Shown piece after piece: positions 1 to 6,219 of a DNA stretch of 13,767 nt. The stretch covers positions 1-13,767 of the forward strand of contig JALHUC010000230.1 of NCBI GenBank assembly GCA_022865845.1. The letters run 5' to 3'. The first letter of the stretch is position 1. Every line of letters begins with the position of its first letter. The notes below the pieces were generated by a model. That model did no database searches and was not told the DNA's origin. It saw only the letters and a program-made list of their open reading frames with translations. The DNA comes from a bacterium (GTDB lineage: Bacteria > BMS3Abin14). The position numbers were made by a program, and so were the translations under genes.

Positions 1-40
1 AAAAGCCTGGCCGGAGTTTTGCTCCAGCCAGGCTTTCGGT
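1..40 (-). terminator. Intrinsic terminator downstream of the cytochrome c gene
   Basis: Bases 2-11 and 27-36 form a perfect 10-bp stem (AAAGCCTGGC against GCCAGGCTTT). Four more inner pairs (13-16 with 22-25) follow after one mismatch, with a 5-nt loop. Read on the minus strand the hairpin ends in a short run of four U. It lies 25-60 nt past the stop codon of the cytochrome gene. The A-run on the other side means it could also work for a plus-strand transcript entering from the left. Confidence 0.75.
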
Positions 41-65
41 ATCTGGCAGCGAAGTAAGAATGAAC

Positions 66-830
66 CTATTTGAGTGTCAGGGAGAAGGTCAGAATGTCGA
101 TCGTTTCGGCATCGGACATCCCCTTGTCAGCCACGGCGGAGGGCATCATCGATCCGGGGTGGCCCCAGCGGATTTTGTGGAGAGTCTCCTGGGGGTTGTC
201 ATTGGCTAGCCATCCAACACCCTGGATGCCTTCCTTGCCCTTGTCAAAGTCTCTCTTGTTGCCGTCCTTCCCGTGGCACGCTGCACAGGCCTTGCTGTAG
301 AGGTTGCCGCCGTTCAGGGCGTCCCCCCTGGCAGTGCCGTCGGAGTTTAAGGCAGAACTGATGTCGATCTGACCTTCCCGGATAAACTTCACCAGAGCCC
401 ATACGCTATCACTGTTCGATGCGAGAGCATTGATCGTGTGGGCACTGCCTTTGTCAGTGAGGGCGTCGTAGAGCTGCTGAGGGCTCTTGGTTCTCGCACT
501 GTAAAGCCCATCGATCCCGGTGAAATGAGACCCTTTTTTGTAGCGCCCGTCCTTCCCGATGGAATCCCAGCCGTGACATTCCTTACAGCGCCACGTATCG
601 CCTCCGGATTTTTTGGCTTCAGAAGGGTAGAGGGGGTGATTACCCGAGACCTCGACATCAAGGACCTTGAACCATTTGTCATAGAGCAGCCCACCCACCT
701 GGATGTCCGCCGCCGTATACCCTTGGGGGACCGATTCGGCCATGGCCGCATCTGGGATGTGGAAGATCAGGGCTCCCAGGGCAAAAACCACAGCCGTGAA
801 AGCCACTACCACTATGTTTTTTCTGTTCAT
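66..830 (-). CDS. Exported diheme c-type cytochrome
   Basis: This 254-aa protein is a secreted electron carrier with two covalent hemes. Residues 1-31 are a signal peptide: MNRK, a hydrophobic stretch, then a likely cleavage after AMA. CKECH (C82, C85, H86) and CAACH (C182, C185, H186) are two CxxCH heme-attachment motifs about 100 residues apart, so there are two cytochrome c domains. The Met pair at 228-229 (SMMP) is the likely axial ligand of the second heme. The ATG at 830 was chosen because AGGAGG lies 7 nt upstream and the signal peptide starts there; an in-frame extension to 914 adds nothing recognisable. It has its own promoter (978-1005) and terminator, so it is a single-gene unit. 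The redox partner is unknown, and no oxidase or reductase gene is adjacent. The family assignment is firm, the physiological role is not. Confidence 0.9.
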   Translation of the reverse strand: MNRKNIVVVAFTAVVFALGALIFHIPDAAMAESVPQGYTAADIQVGGLLYDKWFKVLDVEVSGNHPLYPSEAKKSGGDTWRCKECHGWDSIGKDGRYKKGSHFTGIDGLYSARTKSPQQLYDALTDKGSAHTINALASNSDSVWALVKFIREGQIDISSALNSDGTARGDALNGGNLYSKACAACHGKDGNKRDFDKGKEGIQGVGWLANDNPQETLHKIRWGHPGSMMPSAVADKGMSDAETIDILTFSLTLK

Positions 831-837
831 TATGGAA

Positions 838-844
838 CCTCCTT
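838..844 (-). promoter_or_regulatory. Strong ribosome binding site of the cytochrome gene
   Basis: The minus strand reads AAAGGAGG followed by TTCCATA and ATG. This decides the start at 830 against the longer in-frame reading that begins at 914. Confidence 0.75.
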
Positions 845-977
845 TTGGGGAGAAATCCGAGGCAACCTCCACTGTGAAAGAAATCCACGGTTCTCCGATT
901 ACTGATCCGAACAACGAAAGCCCTTGCTACTGGCCGCATTTCACGGATTTAGCAGGGAAATGATGGTAAGCTCGCTT

Positions 978-1005
978 ATTATAGACAATCAAAATGGTAT
1001 GACAA
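978..1005 (-). promoter_or_regulatory. Sigma70-like promoter for the cytochrome c gene
   Basis: On the minus strand TTGTCA (1005-1000, one mismatch to TTGACA) is followed by a 16-nt spacer and a perfect TATAAT (983-978). The predicted transcription start is near 971, leaving about 140 nt of 5' leader before the ATG at 830. The -35 box and spacer lie inside the 17-bp tandem repeats at 984-1030, so a repeat-binding regulator would sit on the promoter. Confidence 0.6.
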
Positions 1006-1030
1006 TCAAAATGATATGACAATCAAATAG
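984..1030. repeat. 17-bp tandem direct repeats overlapping a promoter
   Basis: GACAATCAAAATGGTAT (984-1000) and GACAATCAAAATGATAT (1001-1017) differ at one base. A partial third copy, GACAATCAAATAG, follows at 1018-1030. The copies cover the -35 box and spacer of the cytochrome promoter, as repeated operator sites would. Confidence 0.8.
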
Positions 1031-1181
1031 TTTTCTAGAATGATACTTTATTAACTTATTAGGCCATCAGGTTGGTGCGGATTGTCTGGAGGATGAAACG
1101 GTTACAATATGATCCGCCCTCATGCTCCCGTCACAGCGTCACATGTTGAGTCCTGCACAGTACGTCCGGGAACGCTGTCTG

Positions 1182-2003
1182 CTAGAGGATGATCCGCTTG
1201 CGGATCTCTCTCACAGCGACGGTGAAGAAGAGCACACTAAATACTGTCAGCCAGAGAAGATCTGCGAATATGGACCAGTCAACATTCCCTGTGAACAGTG
1301 CGCGGCTGATATCTACCCCGTGTGTGAGGGGAAGGAACCATGAGAATGTCTGGGCCCAGCCGGGGAGGTTGGTCACCGGAAAGAAGATCCCGGAAAAAAG
1401 GAACATGGGGGCGATGACCAGTGTAAAGTAGTAGGAGAAGAAGTCGTAGGATGGGGCCCTGGCGGTGACGATCATGGAAAGAGATGCAAAGAGGAGCCCG
1501 ATGAGAAAGGCAAGTCCAAGGGCCAGCACGGCCCAGAAGCTATTGACCAGGCCGAAAAGCGACATGACCAGGAGCATGGCGGTCCCGGAGAGAAAACCTT
1601 TGGTGCCTCCCCAGAGGATCTCACCGGCGACGATGTCTTCCAGGGAAACCGGCGTGGCCAGTATGGCATCGAAAGTGCTCTGGCGCGTCATCCGTGTGAA
1701 CGACCCGAAGGTGCACTCGAAGGTCGCGGCGTACATGGCGGCGGAGCAGATCAGGCCGGGGGCGAGGAATTCGATGTAAGGGATCCCGTTCACGGTACCC
1801 ACCATGCGACCCAATCCCCAGCCCATGGCCAGCAGGTACAACAGAGGTTCACCCAGGTTGCCGAGGATGCTGGCCTTGTAAAACTTGGTCCAGACCTTGA
1901 TATCGCGGTACCAGACGGTAAAAGCACGCAAGGAGAGGTTGCCCAGCAGCCTTTCTCCCTTCCGGATCAACATCGGCCGGCCGGTGGAAGCGGGTTCGCT
2001 CAT
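1182..2003 (-). CDS. ABC-2 type exporter permease (NodJ-like)
   Basis: This 273-aa integral inner-membrane protein is the membrane half of an ABC-2 exporter. After a cytosolic N-terminus (about 1-50) come roughly six hydrophobic segments, including LLYLLAMGWGLG, the region around FLSGTAMLLVMSLFGL, AVLALGLAFLIGLL, the FFSYYFTLVIAPMFLFSGIF block and the last one near LLWLTVFSVLFF. The sequence FSGIFFPVTNLPGWAQTFSWFLPLTHGVD is characteristic of the NodJ/ABC-2 family, with the FP and PLTH elements visible within it. Its ATG overlaps the stop codon of the upstream ATPase gene as ATGA (2000-2003), so the two are translationally coupled and almost certainly form one transporter. The substrate cannot be told from sequence; lipids, polysaccharides or drugs are all possible. 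The family is clear; calling it nodulation NodJ would overreach. Confidence 0.9.
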   Translation of the reverse strand: MSEPASTGRPMLIRKGERLLGNLSLRAFTVWYRDIKVWTKFYKASILGNLGEPLLYLLAMGWGLGRMVGTVNGIPYIEFLAPGLICSAAMYAATFECTFGSFTRMTRQSTFDAILATPVSLEDIVAGEILWGGTKGFLSGTAMLLVMSLFGLVNSFWAVLALGLAFLIGLLFASLSMIVTARAPSYDFFSYYFTLVIAPMFLFSGIFFPVTNLPGWAQTFSWFLPLTHGVDISRALFTGNVDWSIFADLLWLTVFSVLFFTVAVREIRKRIIL

Positions 2004-2929
2004 TCTCTCAGGTCCCTTCCTGTCAGCCGCAAAAAAACATCCTCAAGGGTGGCGCGTCGGTGGAGGATGGTCCGGTTTGAGTCCAGGGCGAGCCCGGTGA
2101 GAACCTTTGTGGCATCCGGCGAATAGAGATACAAGGTGTCCGCTGAACACTCCACCTCGGTACCCTCGGGGATCATCCCGCCGATGGCGTCCAGGCAGCT
2201 TTCCCTGTCCTCATCGTCCCGCAGGCGGATCTCTACCACCTCGTTGCCAGCGTGTTTGGTGATGAGATCTCGAGGCGACCCTTCAATGAGGATCCGGCCA
2301 TGGTCCATTATCACCAGCCGGTCGCAGAGCTGCTGGGCTTCGTCCATGTAATGTGTGGTGAGGATGAGTGTGACTCCCTGGGACTGCAGCTGGCGCAGTT
2401 TCTGCCAGATAACGTGCCGTGCCTGGGGATCGAGGCCGGTGGTCGGTTCATCCAGGATGAGGAGTTCCGGTTCGTTGATGAGCGCCCGGGCAATGAGCAG
2501 TCGCCGCTGCATGCCTCCGGAGAGTTGGGTGATGGGGCTCTTGACATGGTCGGCCAGTTGAAAAAATTCCAGGAGCTGAAGAGCCCTTTTTCGAGCTTCC
2601 TTCATGGGGATCCCGTGATACCTGGAATAGATGAGAAGGTTATCCAGGACCTTCAGGTCAGTATCCAGGTTGTTCTCCTGGGGCACCACACCGATGCGGG
2701 CTTTTACCTTCCTTGCGTTGGCCATGACCTGCATGCCCAGCACAGACAAGGACCCTTCCGTGACCGGCAGATGGTTGGTGATCATCCTCATAGTGGTGGT
2801 CTTACCGGCGCCGTTGGGGCCCAGGAACCCGAAGCACTCGCCTTTGCCCACATTAAAGGAGATGCCATCAACTGCTGTGAAGGATCCAAATCGCTTGGTT
2901 AAATCTGATGCGGAGAGGACTGTAGTCAT
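2000..2929 (-). CDS. ABC exporter ATP-binding protein (NodI/DrrA-like)
   Basis: This 309-aa cytosolic ATPase drives the ABC-2 permease encoded next to it. It has all the nucleotide-binding elements: Walker A GPNGAGKTT (37-45), Q-loop at Q84, signature LSGGMQRR (136-143), Walker B LLILDEPTTGLDP (156-168) with catalytic E161, and the H-loop at H193 in TTHYMDEA. A C-terminal extension of about 100 residues after the ABC domain matches the NodI/DrrA/CcmA-type subfamily. The ATG at 2929 is preceded at 1 nt by a heptad array, and the only Shine-Dalgarno-like bases are the GGA of its last unit. It shares the 4-base ATGA overlap with the permease gene. Confidence 0.93.
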   Translation of the reverse strand: MTTVLSASDLTKRFGSFTAVDGISFNVGKGECFGFLGPNGAGKTTTMRMITNHLPVTEGSLSVLGMQVMANARKVKARIGVVPQENNLDTDLKVLDNLLIYSRYHGIPMKEARKRALQLLEFFQLADHVKSPITQLSGGMQRRLLIARALINEPELLILDEPTTGLDPQARHVIWQKLRQLQSQGVTLILTTHYMDEAQQLCDRLVIMDHGRILIEGSPRDLITKHAGNEVVEIRLRDDEDRESCLDAIGGMIPEGTEVECSADTLYLYSPDATKVLTGLALDSNRTILHRRATLEDVFLRLTGRDLRE

Positions 2930-2930
2930 A

Positions 2931-2993
2931 ATTCCAGATTCCAGATTTCAAATTCCAAATACTAAACTCCAGATTCCAAATCCCAGAATCCAG
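2931..2993. repeat. Heptad array, nine units, left partner
   Basis: Nine consecutive 7-mers in exact register: ATTCCAG, ATTCCAG, ATTTCAA, ATTCCAA, ATACTAA, ACTCCAG, ATTCCAA, ATCCCAG, AATCCAG. The array starts 1 nt outside the start codon of the ABC ATPase gene. In that gene's mRNA it reads as repeated YTGGAAT ending right before AUG. Its inverted partner is at 3530-3557, on the other side of the four-helix-bundle gene. Confidence 0.9.
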
Positions 2994-3048
2994 AGCAGCT
3001 CAATAACTAAAACTTATACTCAATCAGCTCATTGTACTTCTGTGCCTG

Positions 3049-3444
3049 TTATCTGTCCTTGTATTTTCTTCCCCTCATCGTAGAACCTTTCAAATATTTC
3101 ATAAATCCAGACAGCTGCCTGCTAATGCTCATAACTTTATCATGAAGCTGCTGAAAATCTTCTTTTGTTACTAATCCCATATCGTATCCAGCAAGAAGTT
3201 GAGATCGTAATTCGCCAGCTGAACCTTTTGCTAGGGACAAAAACTGTAATAACTCTTTATTGCCATCACGCTCAAATCCTTCAGCTATATTGGACAAGAT
3301 GGAAAGAGCGCTTTTTTTCAATTGATCCTGAAGAAAGTACTCTCCCTTCATTAGTTTGGACTTGGTGACATGGAATACATTTTTAGTCAATTTGCGTGCA
3401 TCGTTCCAGACCTCGGTCCTTTCATAAGATTTACTTCCTGGCAT
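3049..3444 (-). CDS. Four-helix-bundle protein (S23 / 23S rRNA intervening-sequence protein family)
   Basis: A 131-aa basic helical protein. ERTEVWNDARKL near the N-terminus, then LKKSALSILSNIAEGFER and FLSLAKGSAGELRSQLL, are the hallmark stretches of the S23-type four-helix-bundle family (known from 23S rRNA intervening sequences, and related in fold to the Avd protein of diversity-generating retroelements). The biochemical role of the free-standing members is not known to me. The ATG at 3444 is preceded by AGGAGG at a 5-nt spacing, which makes it better than the ATG 18 nt upstream. The gene is much poorer in GC than its neighbours: bases 3121-3300 count 68 G+C of 180 (38%), against about 60% in sampled lines of the flanking genes. 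It also lies between two inverted heptad arrays. Both facts suggest acquisition. Confidence 0.85.
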   Translation of the reverse strand: MPGSKSYERTEVWNDARKLTKNVFHVTKSKLMKGEYFLQDQLKKSALSILSNIAEGFERDGNKELLQFLSLAKGSAGELRSQLLAGYDMGLVTKEDFQQLHDKVMSISRQLSGFMKYLKGSTMRGRKYKDR

Positions 3445-3529
3445 GAAATCCTCCTGCTGCATTGATTTTAAAATTTACATAGCCTTACCTTGCAACCGGG
3501 GTGCCAGAAGATCTCGCAGTTGAATTTAT

Positions 3530-3557
3530 CTGGAATCTGGAATTTGGAATTTGGAAT
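3530..3557. repeat. Heptad array, four units, right partner
   Basis: CTGGAAT, CTGGAAT, TTGGAAT, TTGGAAT in register. The last T is the first base (plus-strand view) of the TGA stop codon of the glycosylase gene, so the array begins exactly where the coding sequence ends. It is in inverted orientation to the array at 2931-2993. Confidence 0.9.
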
Positions 3558-4213
3558 CAAGCGCGCGCACAAACACTCTCAACAGGACACCCTTCACAGC
3601 ATGGCGCACGCTTGGCACACCTTTGTTTGCAATGAGTAACGATTAACGCGTGATATTCGTTGAACATCCCTGTTTCGGGTTCCAGGTTGTCCATGAACAG
3701 GTCCTGCACATCGTGGTATTTTGCTTTTTCATCGCACAGGCCCAGCCGTGAAAAAAGCCGCACCGTGTAGGCATCCACAACAAAGACAGGCCTGTCCAGC
3801 GCGTAGAGGAGGATAGAGTCAGCGGTTTCCGGCCCGATTCCCTTCAGGGAGAGAAGCTCTGCCCTCATCTCGCCGGTATCGTATCCTCCCATACAGGACA
3901 GATCACCTCCGTACCGGTCCTTCAGAAATTGGCAAAAACTCCTCAGCCTGGCCGACTTCTGACGGAAATAGCCAGAAGACCGTATTGCCTCCTCCAGACG
4001 GTCAGGAGTAAGGGAGAGGATGCCCTCTGGAGTCAACTCGCAGACCTCTCTGAGGCTTGCCATGGCCTTTTCAACGTTGGCCCAGGAGGTGTTCTGAGTC
4101 AGGATCGCCCCCAGCATGACCTCAAAGGGGGTGTCGGCGGGCCACCAGGACTGTTCTCCATACGCTTTCAGCAGGAGTTCATAGATATCAATAAGGAGGG
4201 CTGGTTTGGTCAT
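3557..4213 (-). CDS. Endonuclease III-family DNA glycosylase, probably monofunctional (MagIII-like)
   Basis: This 218-aa base-excision-repair glycosylase has the HhH-GPD fold. The helix-hairpin-helix is LLSLKGIGPETADSIL (120-135), with the catalytic aspartate D147 in VFVVDAYT. C199-X6-C206-X2-C209-X5-C215 is the [4Fe-4S] cluster loop of the EndoIII/MutY family. At the position of the EndoIII lyase lysine (K120 in E. coli, GRKTA) there is E129 (GPETA). This predicts a glycosylase without AP-lyase chemistry, as in the 3-methyladenine glycosylase MagIII, which has GKESA there. The substrate is therefore more likely alkylated purine than oxidised pyrimidine. The ATG at 4213 has no clear Shine-Dalgarno; a TTG at 4231, inside a heptad array, is an alternative start. 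Heptad arrays lie on both sides. Confidence 0.87.
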   Translation of the reverse strand: MTKPALLIDIYELLLKAYGEQSWWPADTPFEVMLGAILTQNTSWANVEKAMASLREVCELTPEGILSLTPDRLEEAIRSSGYFRQKSARLRSFCQFLKDRYGGDLSCMGGYDTGEMRAELLSLKGIGPETADSILLYALDRPVFVVDAYTVRLFSRLGLCDEKAKYHDVQDLFMDNLEPETGMFNEYHALIVTHCKQRCAKRAPCCEGCPVESVCARA

Positions 4214-4224
4214 AGGAGTTTCTG

Positions 4225-4325
4225 ATTCCAAATTTCAGATTCCAAATTCCAGAAAGACCAGAAGTAACAACCTGAAGGATTTGTGTTTAGTTTTTCTCTG
4301 GGATCTGGATTCTGGAATCTGGAAT
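4225..4325. repeat. Short inverted-repeat element built of heptads
   Basis: Left arm 4225-4252: four heptads (ATTCCAA, ATTTCAG, ATTCCAA, ATTCCAG) followed by AAAGACC. Right arm 4298-4325: CTGGGAT, CTGGATT, CTGGAAT, CTGGAAT. The arms are complementary around a core of about 45 bp, so the transcript could fold into one long hairpin. It fills the gap between the glycosylase start and the RDD-protein stop. Confidence 0.85.
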
Positions 4326-4352
4326 TCAGGGTCTAGTAATGTACCCATTTAT

Positions 4353-4901
4353 CTAGACCTTGATAACCACCGTTCTCGCGATCTTATCATGCCAGGCCTG
4401 GTTCTTTTTATCCCACAGGGCCCAGAGAAAACCGAGGAAGGTCATAAAGAAAACGGAAACGGCGTATCCCAGGGTCCGCATAAAGGCGCGTCCGTAGCCG
4501 ACCGGGGAACCGTCTGTGCGCTGGACTCGGATCCCCAGCAGCATCTTCCCCAGGGTCTGTCCCCCTTCCCCCGTTAAAAGGGTGAAGTAAAGTATAAAAA
4601 GAACAGCTGAAAGGAATAGAGCGATATCCAGGTGGGCCATTCCTGGATCGGTGCCGCTGCCAATCCTGTAGGCGAACCTTACGATGTCCGCGATGATGCT
4701 GAGTGTAAGCCAATCAAGGGCAAAAGCCGCCAAACGCCGGAAGAACCCTGCCCTGACCGCGGGTTGCTCCTTCCGGGTGAACTGCACTCCGATCATCCCG
4801 GAGGGGGTGGACAATGAGCCTATCAACGGCTTTTTACAGGATGTACAAAATATTGTGCCGTAGTTGGTGGCTCCGCAGGAAGGACAGGTTCTCGTCGCCA
4901 T
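4353..4901 (-). CDS. Zinc-ribbon RDD-family inner-membrane protein
   Basis: A 182-aa protein with an N-terminal zinc ribbon (C6, C9, C19, C22: CPSC and CTSC) and a C-terminal RDD domain. The RDD hallmarks are visible: FFRRLAAFALDWL with the R and D in the first membrane segment, a second segment at IALFLSAVLFILYFTLLT, the GQTLGKMLLGIRV motif, a third segment around VSVFFMTFLGFLWALW, and WHDKIARTVVI at the end. RDD proteins are poorly characterised; some have been linked to transport. I assign no specific role. The start at 4901 was chosen because GAGGAG lies 8 nt upstream and it puts the zinc ribbon at the N-terminus; the reading to 4937 runs into the heptad array. It lies between two inverted heptad elements. 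Confidence 0.85.
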   Translation of the reverse strand: MATRTCPSCGATNYGTIFCTSCKKPLIGSLSTPSGMIGVQFTRKEQPAVRAGFFRRLAAFALDWLTLSIIADIVRFAYRIGSGTDPGMAHLDIALFLSAVLFILYFTLLTGEGGQTLGKMLLGIRVQRTDGSPVGYGRAFMRTLGYAVSVFFMTFLGFLWALWDKKNQAWHDKIARTVVIKV

Positions 4902-4921
4902 GTTATATGCTCCTCGGGTTG

Positions 4922-5064
4922 ATTCCATATTCCACATTCCAAATGGCAGAGATAAAATTCCATATTCCCGATCTCAAATTCCAAATAATAAAAAGACAAG
5001 TATTCTCACTTCATATAGGCTGCCTATCACTTTTCTTTGGAATCTGGATTCTGGAATCTGGAAT
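4922..5064. repeat. Inverted-repeat element with 9 + 4 heptads
   Basis: Left arm 4922-4984: nine 7-mers in register (five close to ATTCCAN, the rest degenerate), followed by AATAAAAAGAC. Right arm 5037-5064: TTGGAAT, CTGGATT, CTGGAAT, CTGGAAT, preceded by TTTTC. The core between the arms is about 50 bp. The right arm stops 5 nt from the rsmE stop codon; the left arm begins just outside the Shine-Dalgarno of the RDD gene. The size of the left arm (63 bp) equals that of the array at 2931-2993. Confidence 0.87.
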
Positions 5065-5069
5065 TCGCT

Positions 5070-5798
5070 TTACATGTCTCCAAAGAGATACTGCATCAGT
5101 GCAGCGCCGGCAGTGACAGCGGTTTCCGTGCGAAGGACTCTCGATCCCATCCCGGCAACCTTAAACCCTTTATCCTTGAGCAGCTCCACCTCATCGACGG
5201 TGAGGCCGCCCACGGGACCTATGAGCATGAGGACGGATCCAGGAGGTTCGATCCCCTCTGTCACCTCTTTCAGATGCCTGACAGTTTTTTCTTCCCAGAA
5301 AACTACAGACAGATCGTAAGGGTCGGTTTTAAGCTCTTTTAATGATACCGGTTCGGAAATGGTGGGGAAGCGGGATCGTCCACACTGTTTGCAGGTTGAA
5401 ACGATAACTCGTTTCAACCTGTCTAGCCGCTTCCAATAACCCCTGATCTTCAATTCAGTGCGTTCGGTCAGTAGGGGGATAAAATCAGCGGCGCCAAGCT
5501 CAGTGCCCTTCTGTATCGCCCAATCGAAACGGTCACCCGGTACGATCCCCATGGCAATGGTAAGCTTGAAAGAAGGGATAGGCTCAACTTCCTTGTCCGA
5601 AAGCGTGAGGGTACTCTTCTCTTTATCCATAGACTTGATCAGGGCGTTCCATGAGGCTCCCTCGCCGTCCACGATCTTCACTGAGTCTCCGGTACCCAGT
5701 CGGAGAGTCAAACGGGCGTGCCGCAGTTCGTCGCCTTCCAGGATGGCCGATTTCCCAGTTATCCTGGAAGGAGGTATGTAAAAAGTCGGTAGGGACAT
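5070..5798 (-). CDS. rsmE: 16S rRNA m3U1498 methyltransferase RsmE
   Basis: This 242-aa SPOUT-class enzyme methylates N3 of U1498 in the 30S decoding region using S-adenosylmethionine. The N-terminal PUA-like part includes EGDELRHARLTLRLGTGD (21-38). The family signature QKGTELGAADFIPLLTERT follows (96-113), then KQCGRSRFP (137-145). The C-terminal trefoil knot has IGPVGGLT (193-200) and the SAM-loop MGSRVLRTETA (217-227). The family usually has GPEGG; here the glutamate is V196, a notable change, although the rest of the knot is intact. The ATG at 5798 has no obvious Shine-Dalgarno. It lies downstream of prmA, a common order, but a tautomerase gene sits between them. Confidence 0.95.
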   Translation of the reverse strand: MSLPTFYIPPSRITGKSAILEGDELRHARLTLRLGTGDSVKIVDGEGASWNALIKSMDKEKSTLTLSDKEVEPIPSFKLTIAMGIVPGDRFDWAIQKGTELGAADFIPLLTERTELKIRGYWKRLDRLKRVIVSTCKQCGRSRFPTISEPVSLKELKTDPYDLSVVFWEEKTVRHLKEVTEGIEPPGSVLMLIGPVGGLTVDEVELLKDKGFKVAGMGSRVLRTETAVTAGAALMQYLFGDM

Positions 5799-5806
5799 GG
5801 GAAATC

Positions 5807-5893
5807 AGTCCAGAGTCCAGAGTCCAGAGCGAAGCATCGCCATGGATAATGAATAGATATTATTCTCAATCCTCAATTCGTAATCCTTAATCT
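5807..5893. repeat. Two heptad arrays between tautomerase and rsmE
   Basis: AGTCCAG repeats three times without change at 5807-5827. At 5866-5893 lie four related 7-mers: TCAATCC, TCAATTC, GTAATCC, TTAATCT, reaching into the tautomerase stop codon. Unlike most gaps, both arrays here have their C-rich strand on the plus strand (same orientation), so they do not make a hairpin with each other. Confidence 0.75.
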
Positions 5894-6086
5894 ATTTTCT
5901 TCTGTTGGAAACCGTTTCCCCGCCGATGCCCCAGTTGTCGGTGTCTATTTCGTCGATGACCACCACCGTGGTGGCAGGGTTCTTGTTCAGGACCTTTACT
6001 AAAAGGTCTGTCGCTCCCTTGATAAGGGCGGCCTTTTGTTCGGCGGTGGCGCCATCTTTTGTAATTTTGATGTTAACAAAGGGCAT
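5892..6086 (-). CDS. 4-oxalocrotonate tautomerase family protein
   Basis: A 64-aa protein of the size typical for 4-OT subunits, which assemble as hexamers. It begins Met-Pro-Phe-Val-Asn-Ile, so removal of Met exposes Pro1, the catalytic base of the superfamily. TDNWGIGG near the C-terminus matches the conserved 4-OT segment with an aromatic residue at about position 50. The ATG at 6086 has GGAGG at a 6-nt spacing and fixes Pro1; longer readings would bury the proline. Many such small proteins are annotated as tautomerases without a known substrate, and no aromatic-degradation genes are nearby, so a role in catechol catabolism is not supported. It separates prmA from rsmE and has heptad arrays on both sides. 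Confidence 0.88.
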   Translation of the reverse strand: MPFVNIKITKDGATAEQKAALIKGATDLLVKVLNKNPATTVVVIDEIDTDNWGIGGETVSNRRK

Positions 6087-6104
6087 GAAAATCCTCCGGA
6101 TTTC

Positions 6105-6132
6105 AGTTCCATGTTCCAACTTCCAGGTTCCA
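6105..6132. repeat. Heptad array, four units, upstream of the tautomerase gene
   Basis: AGTTCCA, TGTTCCA, ACTTCCA, GGTTCCA in register, followed by GGAAAGAC. The AAAGAC that follows the C-rich arm also appears at 4253-4258 and near 4990. The array is about 20 nt upstream of the tautomerase start codon. Confidence 0.8.
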
Positions 6133-6219
6133 GGAAAGACAATACAAGAAGAGGAATAGTACATCATGGAGGTTGTTTTATAGAACAGATATTAAATTGT
6201 CTTAATGGGTCTGGTTTGA

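Larger units (their letters stand above)
845..1181. other. Gene-free region between cytochrome and ABC permease genes
   Basis: About 340 bases without a credible gene. The left two thirds hold the 5' leader, promoter and 17-bp repeats of the cytochrome gene. In 1031-1181, downstream of the permease stop, I see no convincing terminator with a T-run; this stretch carries none of the heptad arrays found in the gaps from 2930 to 10096. Confidence 0.6.

Noticed and set aside
438..905. Plus-strand open frame of 155 codons over the cytochrome gene
   Set aside because: It is antisense to a gene with a signal peptide, two CxxCH motifs and a strong ribosome binding site, and its translation has no recognisable pattern.
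1189..1206. GATCCGC/GCGGATC palindrome as a terminator
   Set aside because: It lies inside the last codons of the ABC permease gene, has a 2-nt loop and no T-run.
2252..2902. Plus-strand open frame of 216 codons opposite the ABC ATPase
   Set aside because: A shadow of the GC-rich ATPase gene; its reverse strand encodes all Walker and signature motifs.
2931..2993. Heptad arrays as a CRISPR array
   Set aside because: The units are 7 nt and contiguous, with no unique spacers and no cas genes.
2931..3557. Diversity-generating retroelement, because S23 proteins resemble Avd
   Set aside because: No reverse transcriptase, no template/variable repeat pair with adenine-biased differences is present in the window.
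5892..6167. Longer reading of the tautomerase gene starting at 6167
   Set aside because: It would bury the catalytic proline and read through the heptad array; the internal ATG has a good ribosome binding site.
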